NCBI RefSeq assembly: GCF_000013765.1
Contig: NC_007954.1
Location: 1,922,001-1,986,000, forward strand
Direction: 5' to 3'
DNA: 64,000 nt
DNA from: Shewanella denitrificans OS217
GTDB lineage: Bacteria > Pseudomonadota > Gammaproteobacteria > Enterobacterales > Shewanellaceae
This document shows, piece by piece, positions 36,228 to 46,102 of the stretch. Positions within the stretch are counted from its first letter, which is position 1, and each line of letters starts with the position of its first letter. Below the pieces are notes generated by a model. It did no database searches. It was not told where the DNA came from and worked only from the letters and a program-made list of their open reading frames with translations. A program made the position numbers and the translations under genes.

Positions 36228-36468
36228 AATATATCCTTGACCTTAGGGTTCACTTTGCCTCATATAGCAAAATGAATTTCAATATCTGTTAGTTCAAAAT
36301 TCTCAGAGGTGTATTGACCTCCGAGTACGGGCAAAAGCATGATTTAACAATTATTATTATGGTAGCCACCTAGGCGAGAAATAGGTATTACAGCCTATTA
36401 CACATGGAGTTTTTTCTTGTATTGCCCTTTGTGGGCAAGTTAGTCTTAGGCCATGTTTTTTTGATACT

Positions 36469-37380
36469 GTGAGTCTTATCTTGATTGCCAATCTGTTATT
36501 GTTATTAACCGCCTGTATTTGGGGCATGGGCTTTGTGGCCCAAGCCTTAGGCATGGAACATTTAGCGCCGTTTATGTTCAATAGCTTGCGTTTTTTTATT
36601 GGTGCAATCAGTCTGTTGCCACTTATTTGGTATTTCAAGCGTAAGCGGACCCTGATTGTGGGTGAGAAAAATAGCCTGTTATTGGGCTCTGTGGCCTTAG
36701 GCATTGTGCTTTTTATCGCCGCTTCTTTTCAGCAAGTGGGGCTACTCTATACCTCGGCGGCCAATGCGGGTTTTATTACCGGACTCTACATAGTCATAGT
36801 GCCTATCTTGGGTTTACTGCTTAAACACAGTACAGGGCTGAATACTTGGCTTGGCTGCGCTATTGCGGTATGGGGCATGTATTTCTTAAGTATTAAGGAT
36901 GACATGAGCATAGGCTATGGTGATGCGTTGCAATTGGTTGGCGCCTTATTTTGGGCGGTGCACATTTTATTAATCGATCATTTGGCCCGTAAACATTCGG
37001 CTATCTTGTTGTCACAAATTCAATTTATGATCTGCGCGCTTATCAGCCTTGGGGTGTCACTTGCCATTGAAACTACAGTGCTTGGTAATATAGGTTTAGC
37101 CTGGGGTGCCTTGGCCTACTCAGGATTAATTTCAGTTGGGGTGGGTTATACACTGCAAGTGGTGGCTCAGAAAAATGCACACCCAGCTCATGTGGCGATT
37201 ATCTTAAGTTTGGAAGCGGTATTTGCCGCCATTGGCGGTATCCTATTATTAAATGAGAGTTTAGATAACCGGGCGCTCTTAGGCTGTGCCTTAATGTTGT
37301 TAGGCATGCTAGTGTCACAATTACCCCTACGTTATTTGGTGATGTTTTGCCGTGAAAAAAAGATAAGCTCACCCAGCTAG
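36469..37380 (+). CDS. EamA/DMT-family permease
   Basis: 303 aa with ten hydrophobic segments in two EamA repeats. The first begins LLLLLTACIWGMGFVAQALG, the second around ALQLVGALFWAVHILLIDHLA, and the C-terminal repeat has SLEAVFAAIGGILLLNESLD, a typical DMT signature. Metabolite export is usual for the family; the substrate cannot be told. The GTG at 36469 was taken as start; no strong ribosome site is visible, and a TTG at 36481 is possible. Confidence 0.88.
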   Translation: MSLILIANLLLLLTACIWGMGFVAQALGMEHLAPFMFNSLRFFIGAISLLPLIWYFKRKRTLIVGEKNSLLLGSVALGIVLFIAASFQQVGLLYTSAANAGFITGLYIVIVPILGLLLKHSTGLNTWLGCAIAVWGMYFLSIKDDMSIGYGDALQLVGALFWAVHILLIDHLARKHSAILLSQIQFMICALISLGVSLAIETTVLGNIGLAWGALAYSGLISVGVGYTLQVVAQKNAHPAHVAIILSLEAVFAAIGGILLLNESLDNRALLGCALMLLGMLVSQLPLRYLVMFCREKKISSPS

Positions 37381-37525
37381 GCTTAGGTTATCTTGCGATG
37401 GGGAGCTGGCGATGTTAAACCGCGATATTTAAAAGTGTTAAATTTCATCATCTAACATTGCTAAATTGGCTTGATTCGTCCAAAGTTATTGGCATTGAGT
37501 TCATCACTGATTAAATGATCCCTTA

Positions 37526-40500
37526 ATGACACAGCATTCAAGCTTCAAACAGGCATTATTATTTGGCGGACTGGTGTTTACCTTGGGCCTAGCGATAAGC
37601 TTGGCGACTTCCCTGTGGGTTCACGATAAAAACCAGCGGTTTATTACTCAAGCCTTAGAAGAAAATACTCAAGACATCAGCCAGCGTGTGATCGAGCGAG
37701 TCACCTTGTACCAATATGGGCTTCGCAGTGCCAGAGGCTCAATATTAACCGCTGGCGAGCAAGGGATTTCCCGAGAAATATTTAAAGGCTACAGTGACAC
37801 TCGTGATATCGACATTGAATTTCCAGGAGCTAGGGGCTTTGGCTTTATTCGCCGGGTTAAACCTATTGATGAGGCCAGCTTTATCGCCAAAGTCAAGCAC
37901 GCCGGCTGGCCTGATTTTTCTATCCGTCAATTGACCCCCCACGATAATGAACGTTTCGTGATTGAATTGGTTGAGCCAGTAGAGCGAAATATGGCTGCCA
38001 TAGGTTTGGATATCGCCTCTGAGACCAATCGTTATCAGGCTGCTTATCAAGCATTATTATCCGGCAAAGTGCACCTGAGTGGTCCCATTACCTTAGTGCA
38101 AGCCACAGGAAATCCACAGCAATCTTTTTTAATTTTATTGCCCATATACAGGACGGGAAATATTCCTGAGACTGTCAAGTTAAGGAAGGCTGAAGGGTTT
38201 GGCTGGAGTTATGCGCCACTTGTGATTGATGAAGTGCTTGAAGATCTTAATTTAACCCAAGAGACCACTAAGCTTGAGCTTAAAGATGTTACCGACAACA
38301 GCAACCCTGTGCTTTTCTATCAAACTCACGCTTTCGATACTGCTAAGTTATCTCGATATAGCACCACGCTTTCGACAAATATTTTTGGCCGCCAATGGAC
38401 CATTTCAGTTTCCGCTTACCCCGTATTCATTGAAAGTTTACACTTAACTCGTCCAAGTTTAGTGCTGGCCTATGGTTTATTGATGAGCTTGCTCTTTGCA
38501 GTGTTAATGGCATTTTATAGCCGTAACAAGCAACAAAAGCGTCTGCTGGATGCTGAAAATGCCAGGCGTGCCAATATACTCGAACATTCTTTAGATGCCA
38601 TCATAAGTTATGACAGCGAAGGGCTAATCACTGGCTGGAATCAAGGGGCTGAACACATTTTTGGCTATACCAAAGACGAAGTGATGCAAGGGGCAAACCT
38701 GGGTTTGATAGTACCCGCCGCAAACAAAGAAATTGAATGGACGCAGTTCAAGCAAGTGTTATCTGGTGAGGCGATTCAAAATGCCGTCGGTGTTCATCAC
38801 GATAAAGAGCAAAACAAATTATCGACCTCTATGACAGCACTGCCCATTTATAACCACGTCGGGGTGATTGTCGGCGTGAGCCAAACCATAAGGGATATCA
38901 CCGCCGCGCAAGATGCCGAGCGGCAAATTCATGAACTCAATGCCAGTCTCGAACGTAAAGTCCACCTAAGAACCCAAGCCTTAGAGCATGTGGTCGCCGA
39001 AAACAAAACCTTATTTGACACCATAGACCAACAGCTCTTGTATTCAGAAATCGACTTACAAGGCATTATTTTGGCAGTGAATGATAATTTTTGCGAGGCT
39101 AGCGGCTATAGCCGTGAGCAGCTGGTGGGCCTGAGCCATTTACAGGTCAGCTCAGGTGAACACGATAAGTTATTTTGGCAACGTTTGTGGAACAAGATTA
39201 AATCTGGCAAGCCTTGGCACGGTGAAATTTGTACCTTAGACAGCAAGGGGGAGCCTAAGTGGTTTGATACCGTGATAGCGCCGATTTTTGATAAACAAAA
39301 AAATATCGAGCGCTTTGTGTCATTAGCCACAGACATTACCGAACGCAAGAACGCTCAATTAGAGAAAAACAAAGTGGGTGCCTTATTATCCAATGTGCTT
39401 TTTGCCGCCTCTGAAGTTGCAATAATTGCCACGGATGAAACAGGGATTATCAGCATATTTAATCGCGGCGCCGAGCGGCTACTGGGCTACCACAGAGATG
39501 AGTTGGTGGGTAAAATTAGCCCAGCGATATTTCATTTAACCCAAGAGGTAATGTTAAGGGGCGATGAATTAAGTGCAGAACACGGCATCGAAATTCGTGG
39601 TTTTGAGGCCTTCATTTATCATGCTAAACACAAGGGACCCGAAACCCGTCGCTGGACGTATGTGCGAAAAGATGGCAGTGAATGCCAAGTGTCCTTGTCC
39701 GTGTCAGCCATGCGAGATACACAAGGCAATCTTTTAGGCTATCTTGGGGTTGCCACCAATATTGACTTGATGCTCAAACAGCAAGAGGAGCTGGTCTCTA
39801 CCAGTACTCAACTGACACAAGCGGCAGAAGTTGCAGAACTTGGTATTTGGACCTGGGAGATAGAAACCAATATTTTAGATTGGAATGAACGTATGTTTGC
39901 TATCTATGATTATCCGAGTTCGCTTAATCATAACGGTTTATCTTACCAACACTGGCTCGATAGATTGCATCCCGATGATGTAGATATGGCCCAAGAGAAA
40001 CTCAAGGCTGCCATTGAAGGCACGGGAGAATATGATCCCATATTCAGAGTGATACGGCCTTCAGATGAAGTACGTTATGTTCAAGGTGGCGCCCATGTTA
40101 TTCGAGATAGGTTTGGTAAGGCACTGAAGTTGCTTGGGATAAACCGTGATATTACTGAACAGCGGGAATTAGAACACACCCTAAGAAGGGCTAAAGAAGA
40201 GGCCGATGCCACCAGTGCCGCTAAGTCTGCCTTCTTGGCCAATATGAGTCACGAAATTCGAACCCCTATGAATGCCATTCTGGGCATGTTGCAGCTAGTG
40301 CAGCACACTGACATGACGCCACAGCAACAAGACTATGTGTCAAAAACCGAAGTGGCGGCGCAATCCTTATTGGGCCTCTTAAATGATATTTTAGATTTTT
40401 CTAAAATAGATGCTGGCAAACTGAATGTGGATCTCCATCCCTGCTCCCTGGAAGAAATTATGCGAGAGCTTGCGGTGCTCTTGGCTGCCAATATGCGCAG

Positions 40501-42505
40501 AAAACACATTGAAGTGTTATTCGATTTAGATCCCAGTATTCCAGAACTCGTGTTGGCGGATAAACAAAGATTACAACAAGTGTTGCTCAATCTTGCGGGC
40601 AATGCGATTAAATTCACTGCTCAAGGACATGTCATACTACAAGTGTTCAATTTGAAGCTCAGTAGCCATAAGGTGCGGTTAAGGATAAGTGTGGCTGACA
40701 CTGGCATAGGCATCAATGTGAGTCAGCTTGATAAGATATTTCAAGGTTTTATGCAGGCGGAATCGTCCACCTCACGGCGTTTTGGCGGCACAGGCCTCGG
40801 CCTTGCGATTACTAAGCGCTTGGTGGAGTTAATGGGGGCTGAGCTTGAAGTTGAAAGCCAAGAGGGACAGGGCAGCCGTTTCTGGTTCGATATAGAATTT
40901 GAATTAGTCGAGACTCCTATCACTAAGTCGACATTAACCTTAAACAATCGCCGGGTGCTCTTGGTTGATGACAGCGCAATGAGCCGAAAAATTGTGGCCA
41001 ACACATTAGTCACTCATGGCGCCGAGGTGGTTGAAGCCAGTGGGGGCTTGGAGGCATTAACTCTGATTGAACAGAGTCTTGAGGAAGAAAAAGCCTTTGA
41101 TGCGGTAGTGATGGATTGGCGCATGCCAGAACTTAATGGCTTAGAAGCGGCTGAGCGCATCCATGAATTGTGTGGTCACAAGCCAAGACCCGCAGTTATC
41201 ATGCTTACCGCTTACGCTGAAGATTTGATGCTAGAAAGTAAAGCTTACTCGAGCTTACCTTTTGTCAGCTTACTCACTAAACCCACCACAGCGAACCTTA
41301 TTCTTGAAACCTTAGATAACGCCATCATGGGTAAAGTTGAAAGAGGTTCAACCAAAAAATGGGCTCAGGACAACTTGCAGGGCTTGTCTATCTTAGTGGT
41401 GGAAGACAATGCATTAAATCGCCAGGTTATCGATGAGCTACTTAAATTACAAGGTGCGATAGTCACCCTAGCTGAGGGTGGAATTGAAGGGGTTAAGCAA
41501 GTCACTGATCAAGGAATGGATTTTGATATTGTGATCATGGACATGCAAATGCCTGACATCGACGGCTTAGAAGCCACACGGTTAATCCGCGCCGATGGCC
41601 GCTTTGAACACTTGCCCATTCTTGCCATGACGGCCAATGCATCGGCCATCGACAGAGAAAACTGTCTCAGGGCTGGAATGAATGATCATATTGGTAAACC
41701 CGTGGACATGAGTGAACTTGTGCCGCGCATATTAACACTCACTCGAGATGAATACTCAATCTCAGGCAATAACAGCCTTGCTAATTCCCACTCTGCCGAT
41801 AACAATCCAGCTAATAACAACTCTGCTAATATCAGTGCAGAGCAAGACAGGCTAGCTACTGAGAGTATTTCCACTGAAAGAGTCATGCCACAGGATGTGG
41901 CCATACTGGAAGATACCAGTTCTATTTTGCGTAGATTTGGTGGTGAGATGTCGTTTTTCATCGACGTGAAACAAAGCTTTGTGTCTGAAATGATGTTACA
42001 GCTTGGCTTGTTAACGACAGCATTTGAACAAGCCGATTTACAGACCGCCAGCATAGTCGCCCATACCATTAAAGGCACGGCAAGCAACTTAGGGGCTAAG
42101 CGGTTAGCAGCCTTCGGCGCACAGTTAGAGCTTGAGTGTAAACAAGGGCTTGAACCATTAGCCGCCAAGCAATGGCTGTTGACCATAGAGCAAAGTATAA
42201 CTGATAGTGCCTTACACTTGGATAAGCTATTTTTATCTACGACGAGTGATGAGCAGGTTGAAGAGAAAAAGAGGCCTTTGATTAATGGCGAACACAATGA
42301 TCAATTCGATAGAAAAATGCTTAAAGAATTAATACTCTTGTTAGAAGAACAAAACTTGGATGCGTTCGATAAACTAAGCCACATACTCGAGAACCTAGTC
42401 TCAGAGGGGCATTGGCTTACCTTAGAGACCCAAGTGAATAACTTACAGTTTAACGATGCGCTAGTAACGGCTGAAGCCATTTTGAAAGGGGCAGAAACGT
42501 GTTAA
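37526..42505 (+). CDS. CHASE/PAS hybrid sensor histidine kinase with two receivers and HPt
   Basis: 1659 aa. Order: transmembrane helix about 10-30; periplasmic CHASE domain about 60-290 (YGLRSARGSILTA, ARGFGFIRRV); second helix about 311-331; four PAS modules about 346-460, 495-615, 618-745 and 765-885; HisKA with H909 in NMSHEIRTPMN; HATPase (NLAGNAIKFT, VADTGIGIN, FGGTGLGLAI); receiver 1 with D1197 in VMDWRMPE; receiver 2 with D1339 in IMDMQMPDIDG; and HPt with H1513 in AHTIKGTASNLG. All phosphorelay residues are present. An Asn/Ser/Ala-rich repeat linker joins receiver 2 to HPt. CHASE domains sense small extracellular molecules. Overlaps the next gene, its likely phosphorelay partner. Confidence 0.95.
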   Translation: MTQHSSFKQALLFGGLVFTLGLAISLATSLWVHDKNQRFITQALEENTQDISQRVIERVTLYQYGLRSARGSILTAGEQGISREIFKGYSDTRDIDIEFPGARGFGFIRRVKPIDEASFIAKVKHAGWPDFSIRQLTPHDNERFVIELVEPVERNMAAIGLDIASETNRYQAAYQALLSGKVHLSGPITLVQATGNPQQSFLILLPIYRTGNIPETVKLRKAEGFGWSYAPLVIDEVLEDLNLTQETTKLELKDVTDNSNPVLFYQTHAFDTAKLSRYSTTLSTNIFGRQWTISVSAYPVFIESLHLTRPSLVLAYGLLMSLLFAVLMAFYSRNKQQKRLLDAENARRANILEHSLDAIISYDSEGLITGWNQGAEHIFGYTKDEVMQGANLGLIVPAANKEIEWTQFKQVLSGEAIQNAVGVHHDKEQNKLSTSMTALPIYNHVGVIVGVSQTIRDITAAQDAERQIHELNASLERKVHLRTQALEHVVAENKTLFDTIDQQLLYSEIDLQGIILAVNDNFCEASGYSREQLVGLSHLQVSSGEHDKLFWQRLWNKIKSGKPWHGEICTLDSKGEPKWFDTVIAPIFDKQKNIERFVSLATDITERKNAQLEKNKVGALLSNVLFAASEVAIIATDETGIISIFNRGAERLLGYHRDELVGKISPAIFHLTQEVMLRGDELSAEHGIEIRGFEAFIYHAKHKGPETRRWTYVRKDGSECQVSLSVSAMRDTQGNLLGYLGVATNIDLMLKQQEELVSTSTQLTQAAEVAELGIWTWEIETNILDWNERMFAIYDYPSSLNHNGLSYQHWLDRLHPDDVDMAQEKLKAAIEGTGEYDPIFRVIRPSDEVRYVQGGAHVIRDRFGKALKLLGINRDITEQRELEHTLRRAKEEADATSAAKSAFLANMSHEIRTPMNAILGMLQLVQHTDMTPQQQDYVSKTEVAAQSLLGLLNDILDFSKIDAGKLNVDLHPCSLEEIMRELAVLLAANMRRKHIEVLFDLDPSIPELVLADKQRLQQVLLNLAGNAIKFTAQGHVILQVFNLKLSSHKVRLRISVADTGIGINVSQLDKIFQGFMQAESSTSRRFGGTGLGLAITKRLVELMGAELEVESQEGQGSRFWFDIEFELVETPITKSTLTLNNRRVLLVDDSAMSRKIVANTLVTHGAEVVEASGGLEALTLIEQSLEEEKAFDAVVMDWRMPELNGLEAAERIHELCGHKPRPAVIMLTAYAEDLMLESKAYSSLPFVSLLTKPTTANLILETLDNAIMGKVERGSTKKWAQDNLQGLSILVVEDNALNRQVIDELLKLQGAIVTLAEGGIEGVKQVTDQGMDFDIVIMDMQMPDIDGLEATRLIRADGRFEHLPILAMTANASAIDRENCLRAGMNDHIGKPVDMSELVPRILTLTRDEYSISGNNSLANSHSADNNPANNNSANISAEQDRLATESISTERVMPQDVAILEDTSSILRRFGGEMSFFIDVKQSFVSEMMLQLGLLTTAFEQADLQTASIVAHTIKGTASNLGAKRLAAFGAQLELECKQGLEPLAAKQWLLTIEQSITDSALHLDKLFLSTTSDEQVEEKKRPLINGEHNDQFDRKMLKELILLLEEQNLDAFDKLSHILENLVSEGHWLTLETQVNNLQFNDALVTAEAILKGAETC

Positions 42506-43470
42506 TAGAAGAGTATATATCAACCGATAAACCAGAACGCGGCAAGATTTTGCTGGTGGATGACCAAGTCGTCAATATTAAAATTTTACACCAACTTCTG
42601 CATCAGGATTATGATATCCATATGGCCACCGATGGCTTGAAAGCCATAGAAATTTGTGAAAAAATCCAGCCGGATATTATATTGCTCGACATTGAAATGC
42701 CCAATTTAAACGGTTTTGATGTGTGCGCTAAATTAAAACAGCGGGCAGAAACCCGTAGTATTGCGGTTATCTTTGTCACAGGCCATTTCGATTTAGAAAA
42801 AGAGGTGCAGGGTTTCCAGCTGGGGGCGGTGGACTTTATTCACAAACCCATCAACCCAGTGATCACTCAAGCCAGAATTAAAAATCAGTTCAAGTTGAAG
42901 CGTCAGTCTGATTTATTACGCTCCATAGCCCTGCTTGATGGCTTAACTGGGGTTGCCAACCGACGTAAATTCGAACAGCACACACCGACAACTTGGCAGC
43001 ACTGCTTAAGAGATAAGTTACCGATCTCCATCGTTATGTTGGATATCGACTTTTTTAAGCGTTTTAATGATTGCTATGGTCACAGCAAAGGGGATGAATG
43101 CCTAAGGAAAGTAGCCCAAACTATCAATAGCAGGGCACGGCGGCCTTACGATCTGGTGGCCCGTTTTGGGGGTGAGGAGTTTATTTGTGTCATGCCCAAT
43201 ACGGATTTTGATGGCGCCTTGTTCGTTACTCAGCAAATTGTGGACAGCATTATCGCCCTTAAAATACCCCACGAAGGTTCAGATGTGATGAAGTTTGTCA
43301 CCATCAGTGCAGGGCTTGCCAGCGTCATTCCCAGTCAAAACATGGAGCTTCAGGCCCTGATTGAATCTGCAGATAAACAGCTGTATCGAGCGAAAAGCCA
43401 AGGCAGGAATAGGGTAGAGGCAATCAATATCAATGCAATGGCTGCAGCGCCTGAGCGTATAGAGGGTTAG
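42499..43470 (+). CDS. Response regulator with diguanylate cyclase output (REC-GGDEF)
   Basis: 323 aa from a GTG at 42499, overlapping the kinase gene by 7 bp and preceded by AAAGGGG, so co-expression is near certain. The receiver (ILLVDDQVVN) has its phospho-acceptor D64 in LLDIEMPN. The GGDEF domain has GGEEF at residues 224-228 and the I-site RPYD five residues before, plus VMLDIDFFKRFND. It is predicted to make c-di-GMP when phosphorylated by the hybrid kinase's HPt domain, a WspR-like logic. Confidence 0.95.
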   Translation: MLIEEYISTDKPERGKILLVDDQVVNIKILHQLLHQDYDIHMATDGLKAIEICEKIQPDIILLDIEMPNLNGFDVCAKLKQRAETRSIAVIFVTGHFDLEKEVQGFQLGAVDFIHKPINPVITQARIKNQFKLKRQSDLLRSIALLDGLTGVANRRKFEQHTPTTWQHCLRDKLPISIVMLDIDFFKRFNDCYGHSKGDECLRKVAQTINSRARRPYDLVARFGGEEFICVMPNTDFDGALFVTQQIVDSIIALKIPHEGSDVMKFVTISAGLASVIPSQNMELQALIESADKQLYRAKSQGRNRVEAININAMAAAPERIEG

Positions 43471-43499
43471 ATTTCATTATTGATTGTTAATCTCACCTG

Positions 43500-44807
43500 T
43501 TAAAGAATGTGTGACGCTGTTTTGGGGCTATCTTGAAGTCGCAACACATCGCAATGGTTTTCATCTTGCCATGTCCAGCAAAGGGGCACTTGGTTGGTGT
43601 CTGGTGATTGAAGTAAGCCAGTTAATATATCGAAATTCTTAGCCGTCACAGCCTGGCCATGGATATGGGTGATGATGCTGTTCTCTTTAATGCCCAGAGC
43701 GTGGATCGAACTATTATTGGGCGTGATATCTCGCACCACGGCGCCTTGGGTGTGAGGTAGGAGCAAGAGACCGCTGCTGTTCTTTGGCACTGGGTTCTGG
43801 TAAAGCTTGCTGGGGCGCAGCCAAAGCGTTTCATTGTTGAAGTCGAACACCATATTGAAGCGTTTCATTATCTGGTTTCCAAGAATACCATCGCTATCAT
43901 CCTCAGGATCGTCATTTATCATCTTAAACGAAGCGTTAAAGTCAGTTATCTTGTAATCCCCCAAACGAATCGTATCCAATAATCCATTCAACTGGGTGGC
44001 ATATCCCTTAATACCGATAGAGCGGGACTGAAAAGTTTTCTCTGGCAACTGAATATTTGGGTTAATACCCACTTTTAGACTCAGAGTGCCTGTTGAACCC
44101 GTATCTAACATGACTTTGACTTGGGCTTTTCTCGACTGACTATCAATACTTGTCCTAAGGTAGGGCGTATTATTTTCAACCTCCATAGTTAATCGTTGCC
44201 AATTTAGGTTCTCATATTGGATTTTTTTGTCGCCAGTGGGCCGATGGAAATGTAATTGCTGTTTATCGTGATCGATTTCAACCAGGCAGCAATTGAAAAA
44301 ATCAGCGCCCAGTACGCCATCAAAATAGGTCTCCTCTTCATTTTGAAATGGCATGGCATCGGCTGGCGCGTAGACCATGGATAAGCCCTCCACAGAAAGA
44401 CTACCTAATGTAATGTGCTGATCATGAACAATATAAGCGGTTGGCGCGGGTCCATCGCCTGTGCCTGAGATCTGTATCGGGTTATTCAGAGGCAGTTTCA
44501 GGGCCTTGGTCGCTCGGGTTTGTGTCAACACGCTGGCTGCGGCACCTGAGTCCAACACAAACATCATTGGCTCGCCGCCATTGACTCGCACTGGCACTAA
44601 AATATGGTTGTTCATCATGGTAAAAGATAATGATGAGGTATTGTTCTCCCCCTGCCATACGACATCAGTATTGGCATTGTGCCAGCGTAAACTCGCCATT
44701 TGATATAGCTGGCAACCACTGAGTCCTACGATTAAGGTGATTGTACATAAAGCGCGTAGTAAGCTGTTTAGCTTGTTAAAACGCATAAGCTTTCTTAGTG
44801 TCATCAT
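43500..44807 (-). CDS. Lipoprotein with two retropepsin-like aspartic protease repeats and a PDZ-like end
   Basis: 435 aa. The signal peptide ends in the lipobox LIVGLSGC (Cys about residue 32). Two pepsin/retropepsin half-sites are visible in one chain: D86 in FVLDSGAAASVL and D235 in VMLDTGSTGTLS, each followed by the hydrophobic-Gly strand (GVLGADFF; GILGNQIMKRF). A single chain with two such lobes could form an internal dimeric active site. The tail (GAVVRDITPNNSSIHALGIKEN shortened: GAVVRDITPNNS, ILTGLLQSP) looks like a PDZ domain. Probably an outer-membrane or periplasmic protease; substrate unknown. It converges with the response regulator and diverges from the DUF2975 gene. Confidence 0.85.
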   Translation of the reverse strand: MMTLRKLMRFNKLNSLLRALCTITLIVGLSGCQLYQMASLRWHNANTDVVWQGENNTSSLSFTMMNNHILVPVRVNGGEPMMFVLDSGAAASVLTQTRATKALKLPLNNPIQISGTGDGPAPTAYIVHDQHITLGSLSVEGLSMVYAPADAMPFQNEEETYFDGVLGADFFNCCLVEIDHDKQQLHFHRPTGDKKIQYENLNWQRLTMEVENNTPYLRTSIDSQSRKAQVKVMLDTGSTGTLSLKVGINPNIQLPEKTFQSRSIGIKGYATQLNGLLDTIRLGDYKITDFNASFKMINDDPEDDSDGILGNQIMKRFNMVFDFNNETLWLRPSKLYQNPVPKNSSGLLLLPHTQGAVVRDITPNNSSIHALGIKENSIITHIHGQAVTAKNFDILTGLLQSPDTNQVPLCWTWQDENHCDVLRLQDSPKTASHIL

Positions 44808-44953
44808 CTTGCATCCTTAAATGTGTGTTTTATCGAGTATAACAACAATTAATTATCGCAAGACAATAATTAATTTTTGACTTGTAATAATTTGTTATTG
44901 TTTGATACACTTGAGGGACAGTTTTACGATAGTGACGAGAGCAGGGGATTAAA

Positions 44954-45457
44954 ATGATTAAACAGCAAGAATTAAGGCGAACCAGCCACATAGTGCGTCT
45001 TTTGGTCATGGGGGTATTGGTGTGTGTAATTGGCATTGCCAGCTATGGCTTTATGGCCCATGGTGTGTGGTGGATAAGCTTAGGGGATGGCTCGTTTGAA
45101 AGCTTATGGCATCAATATCCCCAAGCACATTCCTCATTAGTCATAGTGAGTCTGCCCATTGTTTTGGCTAAATTACTCTCACTCTATTGGTTATTAGCCT
45201 TATTGCACGAATTTAGCCAAGGTCATTTCTTTTCCAACAGCAGCTTGAAACACATCCACTGGCTGGCATGGATGACGGTATTTTCAGAGCTATACGGTAT
45301 TGTTTGGCCAATACTTGCGAGCCAAGTGTTAGCGGTTCCCAGTACAGAAATTAATATCGCCCCACTGAGCTTGATTTCAGTGCTGTGCTTGCCGGTGTTG
45401 GCGCACTTTTTTAGTGCCGCGCATGAGTTAGACAAGGAAAACAAGGAGATCATCTGA
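44954..45457 (+). CDS. DUF2975 membrane protein
   Basis: 167 aa with four hydrophobic helices (VRLLVMGVLVCVIGIASYGF region, LVIVSLPIVLAKLLSLYWLL region, and two more) and the family motif LALLHEFSQGHFF. Function unknown. It overlaps a small Xre-type regulator gene by one base, the usual arrangement for DUF2975/YozG-like pairs, in which the membrane protein is thought to modulate the regulator. AT-rich direct and inverted repeats (around 44846-44906, TAATAATTTGTTATTG) lie in the upstream divergent region with a TTGACT box at 44877 and may be the operator. Confidence 0.85.
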   Translation: MIKQQELRRTSHIVRLLVMGVLVCVIGIASYGFMAHGVWWISLGDGSFESLWHQYPQAHSSLVIVSLPIVLAKLLSLYWLLALLHEFSQGHFFSNSSLKHIHWLAWMTVFSELYGIVWPILASQVLAVPSTEINIAPLSLISVLCLPVLAHFFSAAHELDKENKEII

Positions 45458-45681
45458 TGAGGATCATCGTCAATCTTGATGTGGTCATGGCCCAGCGAAA
45501 AATCAGTTCCAAGGCGTTGGCACAACACATAGGCATAACTGAGGCCAATTTATCCTTGTTAAAACGTGGCAAAGTGAAGGGGATCCGTTTTGCGACGTTA
45601 GCGGCCATCTGCGACTATTTACAATGCCAACCTGGTGATTTGCTAGCCTTCGAATCCGCTGAGAGCTACCCGAATGAATAA
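45457..45681 (+). CDS. Small Xre/YozG-like HTH regulator
   Basis: 74 aa. The helix-turn-helix is KISSKALAQHIGITEANLSL followed by LLKRGKVKGIRFATLAAIC and YLQCQPGDLL, the pattern of the HTH_26 (Cro/C1, YozG) family. It starts inside the stop of the DUF2975 gene (TGATG). Likely autoregulates the pair. Confidence 0.9.
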   Translation: MRIIVNLDVVMAQRKISSKALAQHIGITEANLSLLKRGKVKGIRFATLAAICDYLQCQPGDLLAFESAESYPNE

Positions 45682-46102
45682 TTTTTTAGCGTGAACGTGT
45701 ACCCAGGAAGTGTTAGTTGTTGCGCATAACTGCGCTTAAAACCTCCCCCAAAAGAAATACAGGCATACAGGTGCAAGCTGAGCCTTTATTTCAGTCTTCA
45801 TTATTATCTTGCTGATTGAACTCCCAATCTCCCAATCTAGATACCAAGCGTCATCTTTGCTTATTCAGCTAAACAGTCATCATTCATAAAACGCGGCATG
45901 ATCCCTTCAATTTACTGTATGGCGTTGACCCATAGTCGGTATTTTCAATGGATTAGTACAATAAAGACATTCTTTAGCACATAAAAGACATATTAGGTAA
46001 CAGATTGTTTTAAAAGAATATAACCAGAGTAAGTTTTAAGTCGTCAGTAGTGACAAGGGTCTAGATGACAGATTTAAATTGTTTACTTAAATGGAGCATT
46101 GA
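45682..46102. other. 421-bp gene-free stretch at the border of the accessory region
   Basis: No credible ORF. It holds a small GCGCA-TAAC-TGCGC hairpin (45722-45735) without a T-run, a direct repeat of CATACAGG-like sequence near 45763 and a repeated CTCCCAATCT near 45820. Base composition becomes visibly more AT-rich from here to 48.5 kb. No attachment site or tRNA was found. Confidence 0.6.

Noticed and set aside
41686..42297. 203-codon open frame on the minus strand opposite the hybrid kinase
   Set aside because: It lies wholly inside a well-supported gene, has no family signature and a Ser/Leu-rich composition typical of an antisense shadow.
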